DNA of 64,000 bases from Acidimicrobium ferrooxidans DSM 10331 (lineage in GTDB: Bacteria > Actinomycetota > Acidimicrobiia > Acidimicrobiales > Acidimicrobiaceae). Each line of letters begins with the position of its first letter. Within the stretch, counting starts at the first letter, position 1. The stretch is from contig NC_013124.1 of NCBI RefSeq assembly GCF_000023265.1, positions 1,678,001 through 1,742,000 of the forward strand, in the 5' to 3' direction. This document shows, in pieces, positions 8,846-18,485 of the stretch. The notes under the pieces were generated by a model. The model saw nothing but the letters and a program-made list of their open reading frames with translations. It was not told the origin of the DNA and did not search any database. The position numbers were made by a program, and so were the translations under genes.

Positions 8846-10405
8846 CTAGCTTCGGGCAGTCCGCACCACGTAGGTCGTCACCGAATCGGGCGTGAGCAGC
8901 GCCACCACGCTGTGCGCGTCGACGTCCGGCAGCGCCGTCGGCTGGAGCGACTTGGTCGGATTCGTCACCACCGCGCCCATGGCCTGGACCCCGTCAAGTC
9001 CCGGGGGAAGCTGCACCTCGAGAGGCAAGGGGGCTGAGCCAGGGGCGGTCAAGTTGATGGCGATCAGTACGAGACGCCCAGGTGCACGCCCCGCGAGCAT
9101 CTCCACCCGCGCATCCGACGTCGTCACCGGCACGAGACCCATGCCCGGACGGAGGTAGCGAGAGAACTGTCCCAGCACGTCGTAGCGCTTGGTCAGGTAG
9201 AGCGTGTGGTCGCCGTCGCGTGCACCGTTCAGGTCGAAGTAGATGAGTCCGTCGTTGCGCCCGAGTGGGTTGATGTCTCGAAAGCACCCAGGGTCGGCCG
9301 CAGGACTGCAGCCGAGATCCGGTGAGAGTGCCAGCCACCAGTCGAACACCGAGGCGTTCTCGACCATGAGGTCGTTGTAGATCGTCTGGGCGAGCCAGAG
9401 GCCCGACGTCATGGTTGGGTCGTACTGGTAGCCGAACCCCTCCCCGTCATAGCAGCAGATCTCCGTGTCCCAGATCGGCACGCCCCATCGACGTCCGAGC
9501 AACGCGACCTGGTGGAGCACCGCCCGCGAGGGGTAGTCGTAGCCATGGACCGCGAGGGCGGCGAGCGAGGCACGCACGCCCGGATACGTCAGCCACCGTG
9601 GCGCCTGCCGGAGCAGTTGCGTGGCGTAGGAGGACTCGTCGGCGATCACGCGCGCCCACGGCGCAACACGCGCCAGATCGCGCGCGAGGTCCACGACGAG
9701 CGGACCACGCTCTGCCACCGGAACAGCCATTCCCTCTTGGCGACAGGCCGCTTGCGAACCCACCGGCTCGTTCATGGGCGACACGTAGCGCAGCTTGACG
9801 TGGTCGACGCGCCACAGACCCGCCACGGTCAGCGCGAGCTCGTCCGCGTACGCAGCGACATCGCCAGCGAGGAGCGTACCGCCGCAGCTGCGGTGGTTCG
9901 ATGTGAACTGCGGGGGTGCTGCGTTGACGAACCCCACAAGATCGCGCACCCCCCACGAGGCCGCTTGACGGGCAAAGAGCACCCCCTGGGGATCGGCGTG
10001 GAAGTCGAACGTACCGTTGGCTTGGTAGAAGCTCGGCGGCGCCTTCCACCACGTCGTCACACCCACGCCGCCGCCGCCGATGTTGAAGCGGAACTGCGAC
10101 AGCTCCAACCCGCGCGACGAGTAGAGCAGCCGGCCCACCTGCGCGATCGTGGCGGAGCCGAGCGCTGCGACCGGTCGCGACCACCAGGCGCCACTCGCCC
10201 CGATCCCGACCAGCGTGTGGCTTGGACGTGGCCCCACGTCTGCGACGACGAGCGGCTGGCGCGGCGGCGACGACGGCGAGGCGGGCGGCGGAGCGAGCAC
10301 GTTCGCGCCAGCGACGATGGCAACCCCGGCCGCGACGGCCGTGGTGACGGACACGACGGCTCGGACCAGGCTCCCTACGACCGCCCGCCGACCCACGTCA
10401 CGCAT
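8846..10405 (-). CDS. Secreted glycoside hydrolase, GH30-like
   Basis: The 519-residue protein begins with a basic segment and a hydrophobic stretch at about residues 14-38, a signal peptide or membrane anchor followed by a Pro/Ser-rich linker. The catalytic (beta/alpha)8 domain has the GH30 pattern: FNIGGGGVG, then YVSPMNEP with the acid/base Glu near residue 212, and the nucleophile Glu in DTEICCYDG near 315. A C-terminal beta-sandwich follows. Bacterial relatives cleave beta-1,6-galactan or glucan; the substrate here is unproven. The ATG at 10405 has a TAGCGT hexamer nine bases upstream. It precedes glmU on the same strand. Confidence 0.85.
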   Translation of the reverse strand: MRDVGRRAVVGSLVRAVVSVTTAVAAGVAIVAGANVLAPPPASPSSPPRQPLVVADVGPRPSHTLVGIGASGAWWSRPVAALGSATIAQVGRLLYSSRGLELSQFRFNIGGGGVGVTTWWKAPPSFYQANGTFDFHADPQGVLFARQAASWGVRDLVGFVNAAPPQFTSNHRSCGGTLLAGDVAAYADELALTVAGLWRVDHVKLRYVSPMNEPVGSQAACRQEGMAVPVAERGPLVVDLARDLARVAPWARVIADESSYATQLLRQAPRWLTYPGVRASLAALAVHGYDYPSRAVLHQVALLGRRWGVPIWDTEICCYDGEGFGYQYDPTMTSGLWLAQTIYNDLMVENASVFDWWLALSPDLGCSPAADPGCFRDINPLGRNDGLIYFDLNGARDGDHTLYLTKRYDVLGQFSRYLRPGMGLVPVTTSDARVEMLAGRAPGRLVLIAINLTAPGSAPLPLEVQLPPGLDGVQAMGAVVTNPTKSLQPTALPDVDAHSVVALLTPDSVTTYVVRTARS

Positions 10406-10485
10406 CGCCGCGCCACGCTACCCGGCACGGGGTGAGGGCAGCCTGATGCCCCTGCGACCTGGCCCCTCGAGCGCCAACCTTGCAC

Positions 10486-10491
10486 TAACCT
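10486..10491 (+). promoter_or_regulatory. -10 hexamer TAACCT, leaderless start
   Basis: TAACCT is followed by exactly six bases and the GTG at 10498. There is no Shine-Dalgarno sequence. Confidence 0.5.
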
Positions 10492-10497
10492 CGACGC

Positions 10498-12018
10498 GTG
10501 AACGGAGCCGAACTCGCCGCGTTGACCCTGAGCGATCTCGGCGTCGGGGTAGTCTTCGCCAATCCCGGTACGAGCGAACTGGTTCTCGTCGATGCCCTGG
10601 AGCGACGTGGGCCGCGCCCGATTCTCGTTACCCACGAACTCGTCGCGATGGGAGCGGCCGATGCACACGGTCGGCTCGGCAGGCTCGGGGCGGCGCTCGT
10701 CCACCTGGGTCCGGGTCTCTCGAACGGCCTCGCCTTCGTCCACGACGCGCGCCGAGCCCACACCCCGATGCTCGTGCTGGTCGGCGAACATCCGCGCTCC
10801 CATCGGGCGCTCGATACGCCGCTCACCATGCGGATCGCGTCCCTTGCCGAGGCCATCGACGTCCCGATGATCGCGATCGACGACCCTGCGCTGATCGCCC
10901 CCCAACTCCGCGCAGCCGCGACCATCGCCACCACGCAGCGCACGCCGGTCGTCGTCACGCTCGATGCCGTGGCGATGGAACGCGAAGCGACACCCTCCGA
11001 CCCCAGCGCCCCACCCACGACCGCGCACGAGGCGCCTTCCATCCCCCGAGCGCGCCTCGAAGCCGCGATCGACCTGGTGCGCGCTGGAGAGTGCACCTTG
11101 CTCCTCGGCGCTCGCGTTCTCGAGCCCGACGCACGCGCGCTCGCACGTGCCATCGCCGATGACACGGGCCTGCGGCTCTTGGCGGAGACCTTCCCGGCGT
11201 CGCATCGCTACGGAGAAGGGGCGGGGCGCATCGAGCGCCTTGCCTACCTGCCCCTCATGGCGCGCCCGCAGCTCGCCACGGCGCGTAGCGTGCTCGTTCT
11301 CGGAACCGATGCCCCGTCGGCGTGGTTCGCCCACCTCGAGCAGGATCCGCGGCTCTGGCCGCTCGCTGCGCCCCTCGTACGCCTCGACGGCCAGGACGAG
11401 GACCCACGCGTCGTGCTCGAGCACCTCGCCAAGGCGCTCGGGGTCACACCGGCTCCTCCACCGACATCGCAACCCATTCCGGCGCCGGACCCCCACGCAG
11501 CGCTCGACGGGTCGACGCTCGCAGCCGTCATCGCACGAGCCGTGCAGGCCGACGACGTCGTCATCGACGAAGCGCGCACGGCTGCCCCCGCGCTCTACGA
11601 ACAACTCGCCGACGCGCGACGCCACCACTACATCGGTCACCCTGGCGGTGCCATCGGGGAAGGGGCGTCGCTCGCGCTGGGGGCAGCCACGCTCGGCGCT
11701 TCCGTCCTCGCTGTGGTGGCCGACGGAGGGTTCCTCTATGCGCCGCAGGCCATCTGGACCATGGTTCGCGAGCACCTCGACGTCACCGTGGTACTCGCGG
11801 TGAACGGCGGCTACCGCATCCTCGAGATCGAGCAGACCATCGCTGGGCTCGACCTCCACCCGGAGCTCACCCGCCTCGACGACCCAGGCTGGGACTTCGC
11901 TGGCCTGGCTGCTGCGATGGGCGCACGAACGACGACCGCCACAACGGTCGCAGAGCTCGAGGCGGCGCTACGAGATCGACATGGCGTCCACGTCATCGTC
12001 GCGACCGTCTCCCAATGA
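10498..12018 (+). CDS. ThDP-dependent acetolactate synthase-like enzyme
   Basis: The 506-residue protein has the three-domain layout of the ThDP decarboxylase/acetolactate synthase superfamily. The N-terminal domain shows FANPGTSE and the cofactor-activating Glu at residue 47 (VTHELVA). The C-terminal domain has the ThDP/Mg motif ADGG near residue 407, with the partner Asn in LAVNGGYRI. Genes of this branch are often labelled acetolactate synthase large subunit or benzoylformate decarboxylase-like. No ilvN or ilvC lies nearby, so a branched-chain role is not supported. It is divergent from the GH30 gene and convergent with the S9 peptidase. Confidence 0.8.
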   Translation: MNGAELAALTLSDLGVGVVFANPGTSELVLVDALERRGPRPILVTHELVAMGAADAHGRLGRLGAALVHLGPGLSNGLAFVHDARRAHTPMLVLVGEHPRSHRALDTPLTMRIASLAEAIDVPMIAIDDPALIAPQLRAAATIATTQRTPVVVTLDAVAMEREATPSDPSAPPTTAHEAPSIPRARLEAAIDLVRAGECTLLLGARVLEPDARALARAIADDTGLRLLAETFPASHRYGEGAGRIERLAYLPLMARPQLATARSVLVLGTDAPSAWFAHLEQDPRLWPLAAPLVRLDGQDEDPRVVLEHLAKALGVTPAPPPTSQPIPAPDPHAALDGSTLAAVIARAVQADDVVIDEARTAAPALYEQLADARRHHYIGHPGGAIGEGASLALGAATLGASVLAVVADGGFLYAPQAIWTMVREHLDVTVVLAVNGGYRILEIEQTIAGLDLHPELTRLDDPGWDFAGLAAAMGARTTTATTVAELEAALRDRHGVHVIVATVSQ

Positions 12019-12020
12019 CC

Positions 12021-12034
12021 GGTGGGCGCCCACC
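12021..12034. terminator. Palindrome between convergent genes, possible hairpin
   Basis: GGTGGGCGCCCACC is a perfect 14-bp palindrome just after the stop of the ThDP enzyme and before the end of the S9 peptidase. The position suits a bidirectional terminator, but there is no T-tract. Confidence 0.3.
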
Positions 12035-12054
12035 CCACCTCGGAACGAGCCCCG

Positions 12055-14121
12055 TCACGAGGCGGCGAGTCCAAGGTGTTGGCTGAGGAACTCGACGCGA
12101 GCCCTCGCTACCGCCTCGAGATCGTCGGGTCGCCGTGGCCCGTGACGACTCTCGAGGAGCGGGAGGAATCGTAGGTCGATCCCGAGGTGCGCGGCACGCT
12201 CGAGCAGTCGGAGCGAGTGACCGACGTGCACGTTCTCGTCGACCATGCCGTGGATGACGAGCACCTTGGGAGCATCTGGACCTGCGAGTCCTTCGATCCC
12301 GTGCAGGACGCTCGCCTGCTCGTAGCGTGGATCGTCGACCAAGCCGAGGTAGCGCTCCGTGTAGCCCGTGTCGTACCAGCGAAAGTCCACGACCGGTGCA
12401 CCTGCGACCCCGACCCGGAAGCGTGACGGATGTCGCGAGGTCGCGAGCAGGGTCAGGTACCCGCCGTAGCTCCACCCGAAGATCCCCACGCGAGTGGTGT
12501 CGATGCCGAGGTGGGCCGCTGCCCAATCGATGGCGGCGAGCTGGTCGTCGAGCTCCACGGTGCCGAATCCCCTGGCGATCGGCTCCTCGAAGGCCCGGCC
12601 ACGGTTCGCCGACCCTCTCCCGTCGAGCTTGACGACGACGGCGCCGCTTCGTGCGAGCCACTGGCAGGTGAGATCTGCGGTGAGCGACCATGCATCTTGT
12701 ACCAGCTGCACGTGCGGCCCTCCATAGACCGCGAGCACCAGCGGACGACCCTCGGTCGACCCTTCCCCTTGGTAGACCGCGGCGTAGCGCCGGACGCCAT
12801 CACCGAAGTCCGCTTCCACGAGGCGAGGGGTCGGCACGACGACCTCGGGCTCCGATCGCACGAGCACCTCCAGGTCGGCTCCGATCCGAAGGAGCTCGGG
12901 AGCACGCTCCACGGACGACCTGACCGCGACGATTGCCCGATCGCCAGCGGCAGCGACCCCGAACACGCCGCCCGCGAGCACCTCGTCGGGCGACGACCCA
13001 TCCAGCGGTACGCGCCACAGGGAGCGCCGTGTCGGATCGTCGACGTAGCCGATCGCGACCACCGACCCACCGACCACGCCGACGATGGCCGTCGCCACGA
13101 GTGCCGGGGCCAGCGCACGTGCACCCTCATCCGTGATCGCCGTCACGCGCCAGAAGCCGTCGAAACGCTGACTCCTCGTGACGAGGACGCCGTCGGCACC
13201 GATGAGCACGCCCGGCACGTCGACCCAGGGTTCGTGGTGCTCGCGATCGATGCGCGTCGCTTCACCATCGCCCATCGACACGCGCCAGCGGGTGAGCTCG
13301 TGCTGCGCCCGATCGAGGATCCCTGCCACGAACGTCTCGTCGTCGAGCCAGAGGGCCTCGACGAGGTAACCGTCACCGATCGGCAGGTCGACGATCGTCG
13401 CGCCACCTCCGTCGAGCGTGGCGATCGCGATCTCGACCACCGCGTTCGCCGCGCCGACGAAGGGGTAGCGATGCCGCTCGACACGCTCGGGAAAGGGTCC
13501 GTGATGCACGATGAGGTGCTCAGGGACCTTGGACTCGTCCACCACGGTCCAGGCCACTGAACGGCCATTCGGCGAGAGCCAGAGCCCGTCGTGACGATCG
13601 AATTCCTCCTGAGCGATGTAGTCGGCGAGCCCGATGGTGCGATCCGTGGCGATCGCGAGACGTTGGCGCTCGCCCGGCCCCGCAAGCCACACCTCTGAGC
13701 CACTCGCCGCGACCACACGATCCGAGCCAGCGCACGTCGCCACGGCGACCGCGCCATCGAGGTCATAGCCCACGACTGGCCGACCAGTCCGATCGACCAC
13801 GCTCCAACGACCGCCGGTCGACACCGCAAGTCCCGCGGTACCCACCAGCCGAAACGAGCTGACCCCATCCCAGGAACGTCGGAGGCGCTGGGCTTCGAGC
13901 TCGTCGGCCTCGGTCGGTCGCGCCTCGTCGTCCGGTCCAACCAGCACCACGGGCGAGGAGTCTCCCGCCGCCCACCGAACGAGCGAGGCGCGGTCGTCGT
14001 CGCCGGTACGGAGCGCGAGGACCGATGCGCCATCGATCGGATCGATGGCCACGAGTCCGACCTCGACCACGCCCGGCAACCGTCGGCGCCACAGGTCATC
14101 GAAACGAAGTTCGCGCATCAT
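12055..14121 (-). CDS. S9 family peptidase (prolyl oligopeptidase/DPP-like)
   Basis: The 688-residue protein has a long N-terminal beta-propeller-like region and a C-terminal alpha/beta-hydrolase domain. The nucleophile Ser is in GWSYGGYLTLL near residue 550, the Asp in HGMVDENVH near 625 and the His in SRHGPRR near 659. This order matches S9 serine peptidases that cut short peptides, often after Pro or with DPP-type specificity. No signal peptide is seen, so it is probably cytosolic. The ATG at 14121 is preceded by TAAGGT with six bases between, a leaderless start. Confidence 0.9.
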   Translation of the reverse strand: MMRELRFDDLWRRRLPGVVEVGLVAIDPIDGASVLALRTGDDDRASLVRWAAGDSSPVVLVGPDDEARPTEADELEAQRLRRSWDGVSSFRLVGTAGLAVSTGGRWSVVDRTGRPVVGYDLDGAVAVATCAGSDRVVAASGSEVWLAGPGERQRLAIATDRTIGLADYIAQEEFDRHDGLWLSPNGRSVAWTVVDESKVPEHLIVHHGPFPERVERHRYPFVGAANAVVEIAIATLDGGGATIVDLPIGDGYLVEALWLDDETFVAGILDRAQHELTRWRVSMGDGEATRIDREHHEPWVDVPGVLIGADGVLVTRSQRFDGFWRVTAITDEGARALAPALVATAIVGVVGGSVVAIGYVDDPTRRSLWRVPLDGSSPDEVLAGGVFGVAAAGDRAIVAVRSSVERAPELLRIGADLEVLVRSEPEVVVPTPRLVEADFGDGVRRYAAVYQGEGSTEGRPLVLAVYGGPHVQLVQDAWSLTADLTCQWLARSGAVVVKLDGRGSANRGRAFEEPIARGFGTVELDDQLAAIDWAAAHLGIDTTRVGIFGWSYGGYLTLLATSRHPSRFRVGVAGAPVVDFRWYDTGYTERYLGLVDDPRYEQASVLHGIEGLAGPDAPKVLVIHGMVDENVHVGHSLRLLERAAHLGIDLRFLPLLESRHGPRRPDDLEAVARARVEFLSQHLGLAAS

Positions 14122-14127
14122 GCGAGC

Positions 14128-14133
14128 ACCTTA
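14128..14133 (-). promoter_or_regulatory. -10 hexamer TAAGGT, leaderless start
   Basis: On the minus strand TAAGGT is followed by six bases and the ATG at 14121. Confidence 0.5.
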
Positions 14134-14456
14134 CGTGCCGAGGCGCCCTGGTGCGTCAGCGTACGAGACAGCGAACCAGACTGCGGGCCGCCTCTCGTGC
14201 CCACCGACTCGGCTCGTACAATGACGCCAAACCTCGTGGTCGAAGACCCGGGCCGGTTGAGCGCTGAGCGGTTCTCGTGGTGACACGCATGGCCGGAGAC
14301 GATCCTCCGAACCCTCACCAATGGCCCACGCCAGGACTGCACTCCCCTGGGGCCGGGACGAGGCGGCGTCCGATCTGAGGGGGAGGTCTGCGAAACGGTC
14401 ACCACGCTCGCTCCCGGCCACCCTCACCATCGACTCGATCCGGCGGAGCTTGAGCG
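14134..14456. other. No recognisable gene
   Basis: There is an open frame of about 99 codons on the minus strand, but it has no family motif or ribosome site. No tRNA-like fold was noticed. Confidence 0.4.
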
Positions 14457-14975
14457 CTAGGTCGCCGACGCCTCGTCACGCGGCTCCGGCCGCGGACGCT
14501 CGGGCAGCGCGTCGCGACGCCACACCAAGACCTTGCGCCGAAAGGAGACGACCTCCTGACCATCTTGGTTGTAGCCGCGGGTCTCGACCTCCACCACACC
14601 GCGGTCCGGCTTCGATCGCGACGGCACGACCGCAAGGACGGTGCTCTCAGCGTAGATCGTGTCACCATGGAACGTTGGGTACAGGTGACGGAGGTTGTTG
14701 ACCTCGAGATTGGCGATGGCCGAGCCCGACACATCCGGCACGCTCATGCCGAGAACGAGCGAGTACACCAGGTTCCCCACGACCACGTTGCGCCCGTGCA
14801 CCGTGGCGAGCTCTGCGAACCGCTCATCGATGTGGAGCGGATGATGGTTCATTGTGAGCAGGCAGAAGAGATGGTCGTCGGCCTCGGTGATGGTCTTGCC
14901 CGGCCAGTGCCGAAGCACGTCACCGACGACGAAGTCCTCGAGACAGCGCCCGAACGGGCGCTCGTGGGTGGCCAC
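14457..14975 (-). CDS. MaoC-like acyl dehydratase
   Basis: The 172-residue hot-dog fold protein starts VATHERPFGRCLEDFVVGDV and contains TEADDHLFCLLTMNHHPLH, the hydratase catalytic region with the Asp/His pair of MaoC-type enzymes. Related proteins hydrate enoyl-CoA or mesaconyl-CoA thioesters. The GTG at 14975 begins four bases after the stop of the DUF6941 gene, so the pair is likely cotranscribed. The wording of the motif is closest to mesaconyl-CoA hydratase-like proteins; the substrate is not determined. Confidence 0.85.
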   Translation of the reverse strand: MATHERPFGRCLEDFVVGDVLRHWPGKTITEADDHLFCLLTMNHHPLHIDERFAELATVHGRNVVVGNLVYSLVLGMSVPDVSGSAIANLEVNNLRHLYPTFHGDTIYAESTVLAVVPSRSKPDRGVVEVETRGYNQDGQEVVSFRRKVLVWRRDALPERPRPEPRDEASAT

Positions 14976-14979
14976 CGAA

Positions 14980-15480
14980 CTAGTCGAGTGGTCGTGGCCC
15001 CGAGGGCATCGGTGCTGGACCTGTCGGACCGTTCGCGGGTCCTCCTTGCTGGGGCATCTGTGGTGGCGCGAGCGTCGAGAACGACGCGTACCAGTCCTCG
15101 CCCGACTCACCGTCGACCACGAGCTGCCAACGGTACCGCGAGTTGGCGGGAAGCGGGAGGGGCCCGATCGTCACCGCCAGATTGAGCGGGATATCCGAAC
15201 CGAGCGGCACGCCCTGCGGGGTACCCAACTGGAAGTCACCACGGATCTCGACCGGCTGAGGGCCCTCCGGAGTCTCGATCGTGACCTGTTCCCCGGCTTC
15301 GTCCTGGAGGAACAGCTCCCAGTGATGCGGATTCGGCGCTTCGCCCCAGGCGAGCTCCAGTCGCATCGCGATCGCCATCGGCGCAAGACCAGCGACGGTC
15401 ATCGACCAACCGCCTCCGAGGATGTAGAGCTTGCCGTCGCAGACTTGCGCGGCGTCACAGAGCATGAGGGAAGCCTTCAC
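14980..15480 (-). CDS. DUF6941-type actinobacterial protein
   Basis: The 166-residue protein begins KASLMLCDAAQVCDGKLYI and continues LGGGWSMTVAG, the pattern I recognise as DUF6941, a family largely from actinobacteria with no assigned function. It has no signal peptide or membrane segment and ends in a Pro/Gly/Gln-rich tail of about 35 residues. The predicted beta-rich body would suit a small beta-sandwich. GTG 15480 is chosen because the conserved sequence starts there. The next gene downstream is the MaoC-like enzyme. Confidence 0.75.
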   Translation of the reverse strand: MKASLMLCDAAQVCDGKLYILGGGWSMTVAGLAPMAIAMRLELAWGEAPNPHHWELFLQDEAGEQVTIETPEGPQPVEIRGDFQLGTPQGVPLGSDIPLNLAVTIGPLPLPANSRYRWQLVVDGESGEDWYASFSTLAPPQMPQQGGPANGPTGPAPMPSGPRPLD

Positions 15481-15512
15481 GGCGCCAACGCTAGCCGCCG
15501 GCACACCTCGGG

Positions 15513-16274
15513 TCAGCGCACGAGAGCGCCCGTGCCGAGCAGGGCGACCACGGCCGTGAGGTTGAACGCCGCGTGCGCCACGATGGATGGTCCGAGTCGT
15601 CCGGTACGCGAGACGATGATGGCGAGGATCACGCCGAAGACGAACAGGCCGAGAAATTGGAGCGGCTCGAAGTGTGCAATCGCAAACAGCAGGGCGCTGG
15701 CGACGACGGGAACCCCGATGCGAAGCAGCGAGGGCCACCCGGCCGCACGGAGCTCGTAGAGCCGCAGGGTCACGCCGCGGAAGAAGATCTCCTCACACAG
15801 GGGCGCCCCGATGACGATGATCGCAACGACGGCGAGGAAATCGTGGCCGACGCCGACGCCGAGCAGCTGGACGGCTGGCTTGGAGATCGACCGACGCGCA
15901 GCCGGGTCAACGGCCTCGACAGGGAGATAGAGCAGCGGAACCACGACGAGCTGGCCGAGGACGCCGACGCCGATCCCGACCGGAAGGTCGACGAGGCGCA
16001 TCCGAAAGCGCACGAAGCGGAGGAACGACCCCGCGCCCCACCAGCGCGCACCGAGCACAGCAGCGCCGACGAACACGACCCACAGGCCCGCTTCGTCGGC
16101 GGCGAGCAACGACGGGCTGAGGCCAGCGACCGTGGTCGGCACCGCTCGATGCTGCAGCGCTGCGGTGCCGTCGAGCGCCAGGATGCTGCACACGAAGGCG
16201 ACCGCGAGAGCGACGACGGGGAACGCGAGCGCACCCCAGCTGACGGTGCCGAGGGAGTCGCGGTCTTCCGTCAC
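15513..16274 (-). CDS. CPBP family intramembrane metalloprotease
   Basis: The 253-residue membrane protein has about seven hydrophobic segments. Its family motifs are APLCEEIFFRGV (EExxxR, near residues 165-175), FAIAHFEP and the C-terminal HAAFN, which together form the metal site of Abi/CAAX-type proteases. Members process prenylated or small membrane peptides or act in bacteriocin self-immunity; the target here is unknown. The GTG at 16274 is supported by AAGGAGGG five bases upstream. An upstream in-frame GTG at 16412 would add 46 residues with no conservation. Confidence 0.88.
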   Translation of the reverse strand: MTEDRDSLGTVSWGALAFPVVALAVAFVCSILALDGTAALQHRAVPTTVAGLSPSLLAADEAGLWVVFVGAAVLGARWWGAGSFLRFVRFRMRLVDLPVGIGVGVLGQLVVVPLLYLPVEAVDPAARRSISKPAVQLLGVGVGHDFLAVVAIIVIGAPLCEEIFFRGVTLRLYELRAAGWPSLLRIGVPVVASALLFAIAHFEPLQFLGLFVFGVILAIIVSRTGRLGPSIVAHAAFNLTAVVALLGTGALVR

Positions 16275-16480
16275 GGCTTCCCTCCTTGCGCAGCCTCGAT
16301 GGGTACCACGCCGTTCGCTGACGACCGTACACGAGCCCAACCCCACGGAGTAGGCAGGCCTGCCTCGCACCGCATCACGACATCTCGAACGTGAGCAGCA
16401 ACCCTGAGGCATCGCTCAATGCCGCCTCCAGGGTAACCAGGACTCCTCGACCGAAGCTCCCGTACGTGCAGGAACTCGCC

Positions 16481-16486
16481 TAGCAT
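16481..16486 (+). promoter_or_regulatory. -10-like TAGCAT before ftsH
   Basis: TAGCAT ends nine bases before the first ATG of ftsH. This would give a leader of only two or three bases. Confidence 0.35.
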
Positions 16487-16495
16487 AGGCAGGGT

Positions 16496-18478
16496 ATGAT
16501 GCCATCGTCCCAACGCCCCTCGCCACGAGGCTCGCGTCAGTCGCCGTCGCCCGACCAGCGCGGGCGCATTGCCTTCGCGATCCTCGCAACGCTCGTCGTC
16601 GCCGTGCTGCTACTGACTCTCTTCAGCCACGCCCCGAGCGGACAGCCCCTTGGCTACAGCACCTTCATCCACGACGTACAGGCCAAGCAGGTTCGCACGG
16701 CCGTCCTCAACAACACCACGGGTCAGATCACCGGCTCGCTGACGAACGGTACTGCCTACAGCGTCACCGGTCCGCTGCCCTACACCTCGAGCGAACTCAG
16801 CACGCTCTCGAAGGCCCACGTCCAGGTGAGCTACATCACCCCCGGGCCTGGCATCGCGTCCACCATCATCGAGTACGTCATCTTCTTCGGGATCTTCATC
16901 GGGATCTGGGTCTACCTCACGCGGCGCACGCAGGGGTCGGTCAACGGCATCATGAGCGTGGGTCGCTCGCGCGCGAAGACCTACACCACGGAACGCCCGA
17001 AGACGACGTTCGACGACGTGGCCGGCTACCAGGGCGTCAAGGGTGAGGTGAAGGAGGTCGTCGACTTCCTCCGCGATCCCAGCCGCTTCTCGCAGCTCGG
17101 TGCTCGGATCCCGAAGGGCATCTTGCTCGTCGGTCCTCCGGGAACCGGCAAGACGCTGCTCGCCCGTGCCGTCGCGGGCGAGGCTGGCGTGCCGTTCATG
17201 TCCGTGTCCGGTTCCGACTTCATGGAGATGTTCGTGGGAGTCGGCGCCGCACGCGTCCGCGACCTGTTCCAGACGGCTCGGCGCCAGTCCCCGTCGATCA
17301 TCTTCATCGACGAGATCGACTCCATCGGTCGTAAGCGCGGGACAGGTCTCGGCGGCGGACACGACGAGCGCGAGCAGACCCTGAACCAGATGCTCTCGGA
17401 GATGGACGGGTTCGATCCGGCTGAGGGCATCGTCGTGATGGCCGCCACCAACCGTCCCGACATCCTCGACCCGGCGCTGCTGCGCCCGGGACGCTTCGAC
17501 CGTCAGATCGTCGTTCCGCTCCCCGATCTCCCCGAACGGCTCGCCATCTTGCAGGTCCACACGAGAGGCAAGCGCCTCGCGCCCGACGTCGATCTCGAGG
17601 TCATGGCGAAGGGCACGCCGGGGATGAGCGGTGCCGATCTCGCCAACTTGGTCAACGAGGCTGCGCTCAACGCCGTCCGCAGGGGCGCGACCGACATCGC
17701 CATGGCAGACTTCGACTCTGCACGAGATCGCATCATCATGGGCCAGCGCCGCGAGGCCACCATCCTCTCCGACGAGGAGAAGGAGCGTGTCGCGTTCCAC
17801 GAAGGCGGACACGCCGTGCTGGCCTATGTGCTCGATTACTCAGATCCCGTCCACAAGGTCACCATCCTCCCGACCGGCATGGCCCTCGGCGTCACCCAGC
17901 AGCTCCCAGAGCGCGATCGACACCTCTATCCGCGCGAGTACATCGAGGACACGCTCGTGGTTCGGATGGGAGGTCGCGTCGCCGAGCTGCTGGTCTACGG
18001 GGATCTCTCGACGGGAGCCGCCAACGACCTCCAGGGCAACACCGAGCTCGCTCGCAGGATGGTTCGCGAGTGGGGCATGAGCGAGCGACTCGGGCCGATG
18101 GCGTGGGGTTCGCAGAACGTCGTCTTCCTCGGCGAGGACCTCCTCCACTCGGCCGAGTACTCCGACCGCACGGCTCGCCTCGTCGACGAAGAGGTCGAAC
18201 GCATCCTGCGCGAACAGGAGGAACGCGCGACCGAGCTGCTCCGCCAGCACCTCCCGGGCCTCATCGCGGTGGCGCACGCACTCCTCGAACGCGAGACCAT
18301 CTCGGGCGAAGAGGTCGGGCGTCTGGTGGACGAGGCGGCAGGCCACCCGATCCACCCCGACGGCAAGCGGGTCCTGCCGATCGCCAAGCTCCCGGAGTAC
18401 GCCGAGCTCGAGCAGTTCACCGTCACGAACGGCAACAATCACGCTGCATCGCACGACGACACCGACCCCGTCAGCTGA
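16496..18478 (+). CDS. ftsH: ATP-dependent zinc metalloprotease FtsH
   Basis: The 660-residue membrane protease degrades misfolded or unassembled membrane proteins and selected regulators. It has one membrane helix near residues 21-43, an extracytoplasmic domain and a second helix near 120-142. The AAA module has Walker A GPPGTGKT from residue 213, Walker B IIFIDEID and the arginine-finger region RPGRFDR. The zinc site is HEGGH at residues 435-439; the second residue after E is Gly rather than the usual Ala, which leaves HExxH intact. Two ATG codons (16496, 16499) are possible starts. Confidence 0.97.
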   Translation: MMPSSQRPSPRGSRQSPSPDQRGRIAFAILATLVVAVLLLTLFSHAPSGQPLGYSTFIHDVQAKQVRTAVLNNTTGQITGSLTNGTAYSVTGPLPYTSSELSTLSKAHVQVSYITPGPGIASTIIEYVIFFGIFIGIWVYLTRRTQGSVNGIMSVGRSRAKTYTTERPKTTFDDVAGYQGVKGEVKEVVDFLRDPSRFSQLGARIPKGILLVGPPGTGKTLLARAVAGEAGVPFMSVSGSDFMEMFVGVGAARVRDLFQTARRQSPSIIFIDEIDSIGRKRGTGLGGGHDEREQTLNQMLSEMDGFDPAEGIVVMAATNRPDILDPALLRPGRFDRQIVVPLPDLPERLAILQVHTRGKRLAPDVDLEVMAKGTPGMSGADLANLVNEAALNAVRRGATDIAMADFDSARDRIIMGQRREATILSDEEKERVAFHEGGHAVLAYVLDYSDPVHKVTILPTGMALGVTQQLPERDRHLYPREYIEDTLVVRMGGRVAELLVYGDLSTGAANDLQGNTELARRMVREWGMSERLGPMAWGSQNVVFLGEDLLHSAEYSDRTARLVDEEVERILREQEERATELLRQHLPGLIAVAHALLERETISGEEVGRLVDEAAGHPIHPDGKRVLPIAKLPEYAELEQFTVTNGNNHAASHDDTDPVS

Positions 18479-18485
18479 GACACCC

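Noticed and set aside
12021-12034. A strong Rho-independent terminator
   Set aside because: The palindrome is perfect but short and has no T-tract, so it is kept only as a low-confidence site.
14122-14456. A minus-strand gene or a tRNA in the gap after the S9 peptidase
   Set aside because: The open frame has no motif or start signal, and no cloverleaf or T-loop consensus was found by eye.
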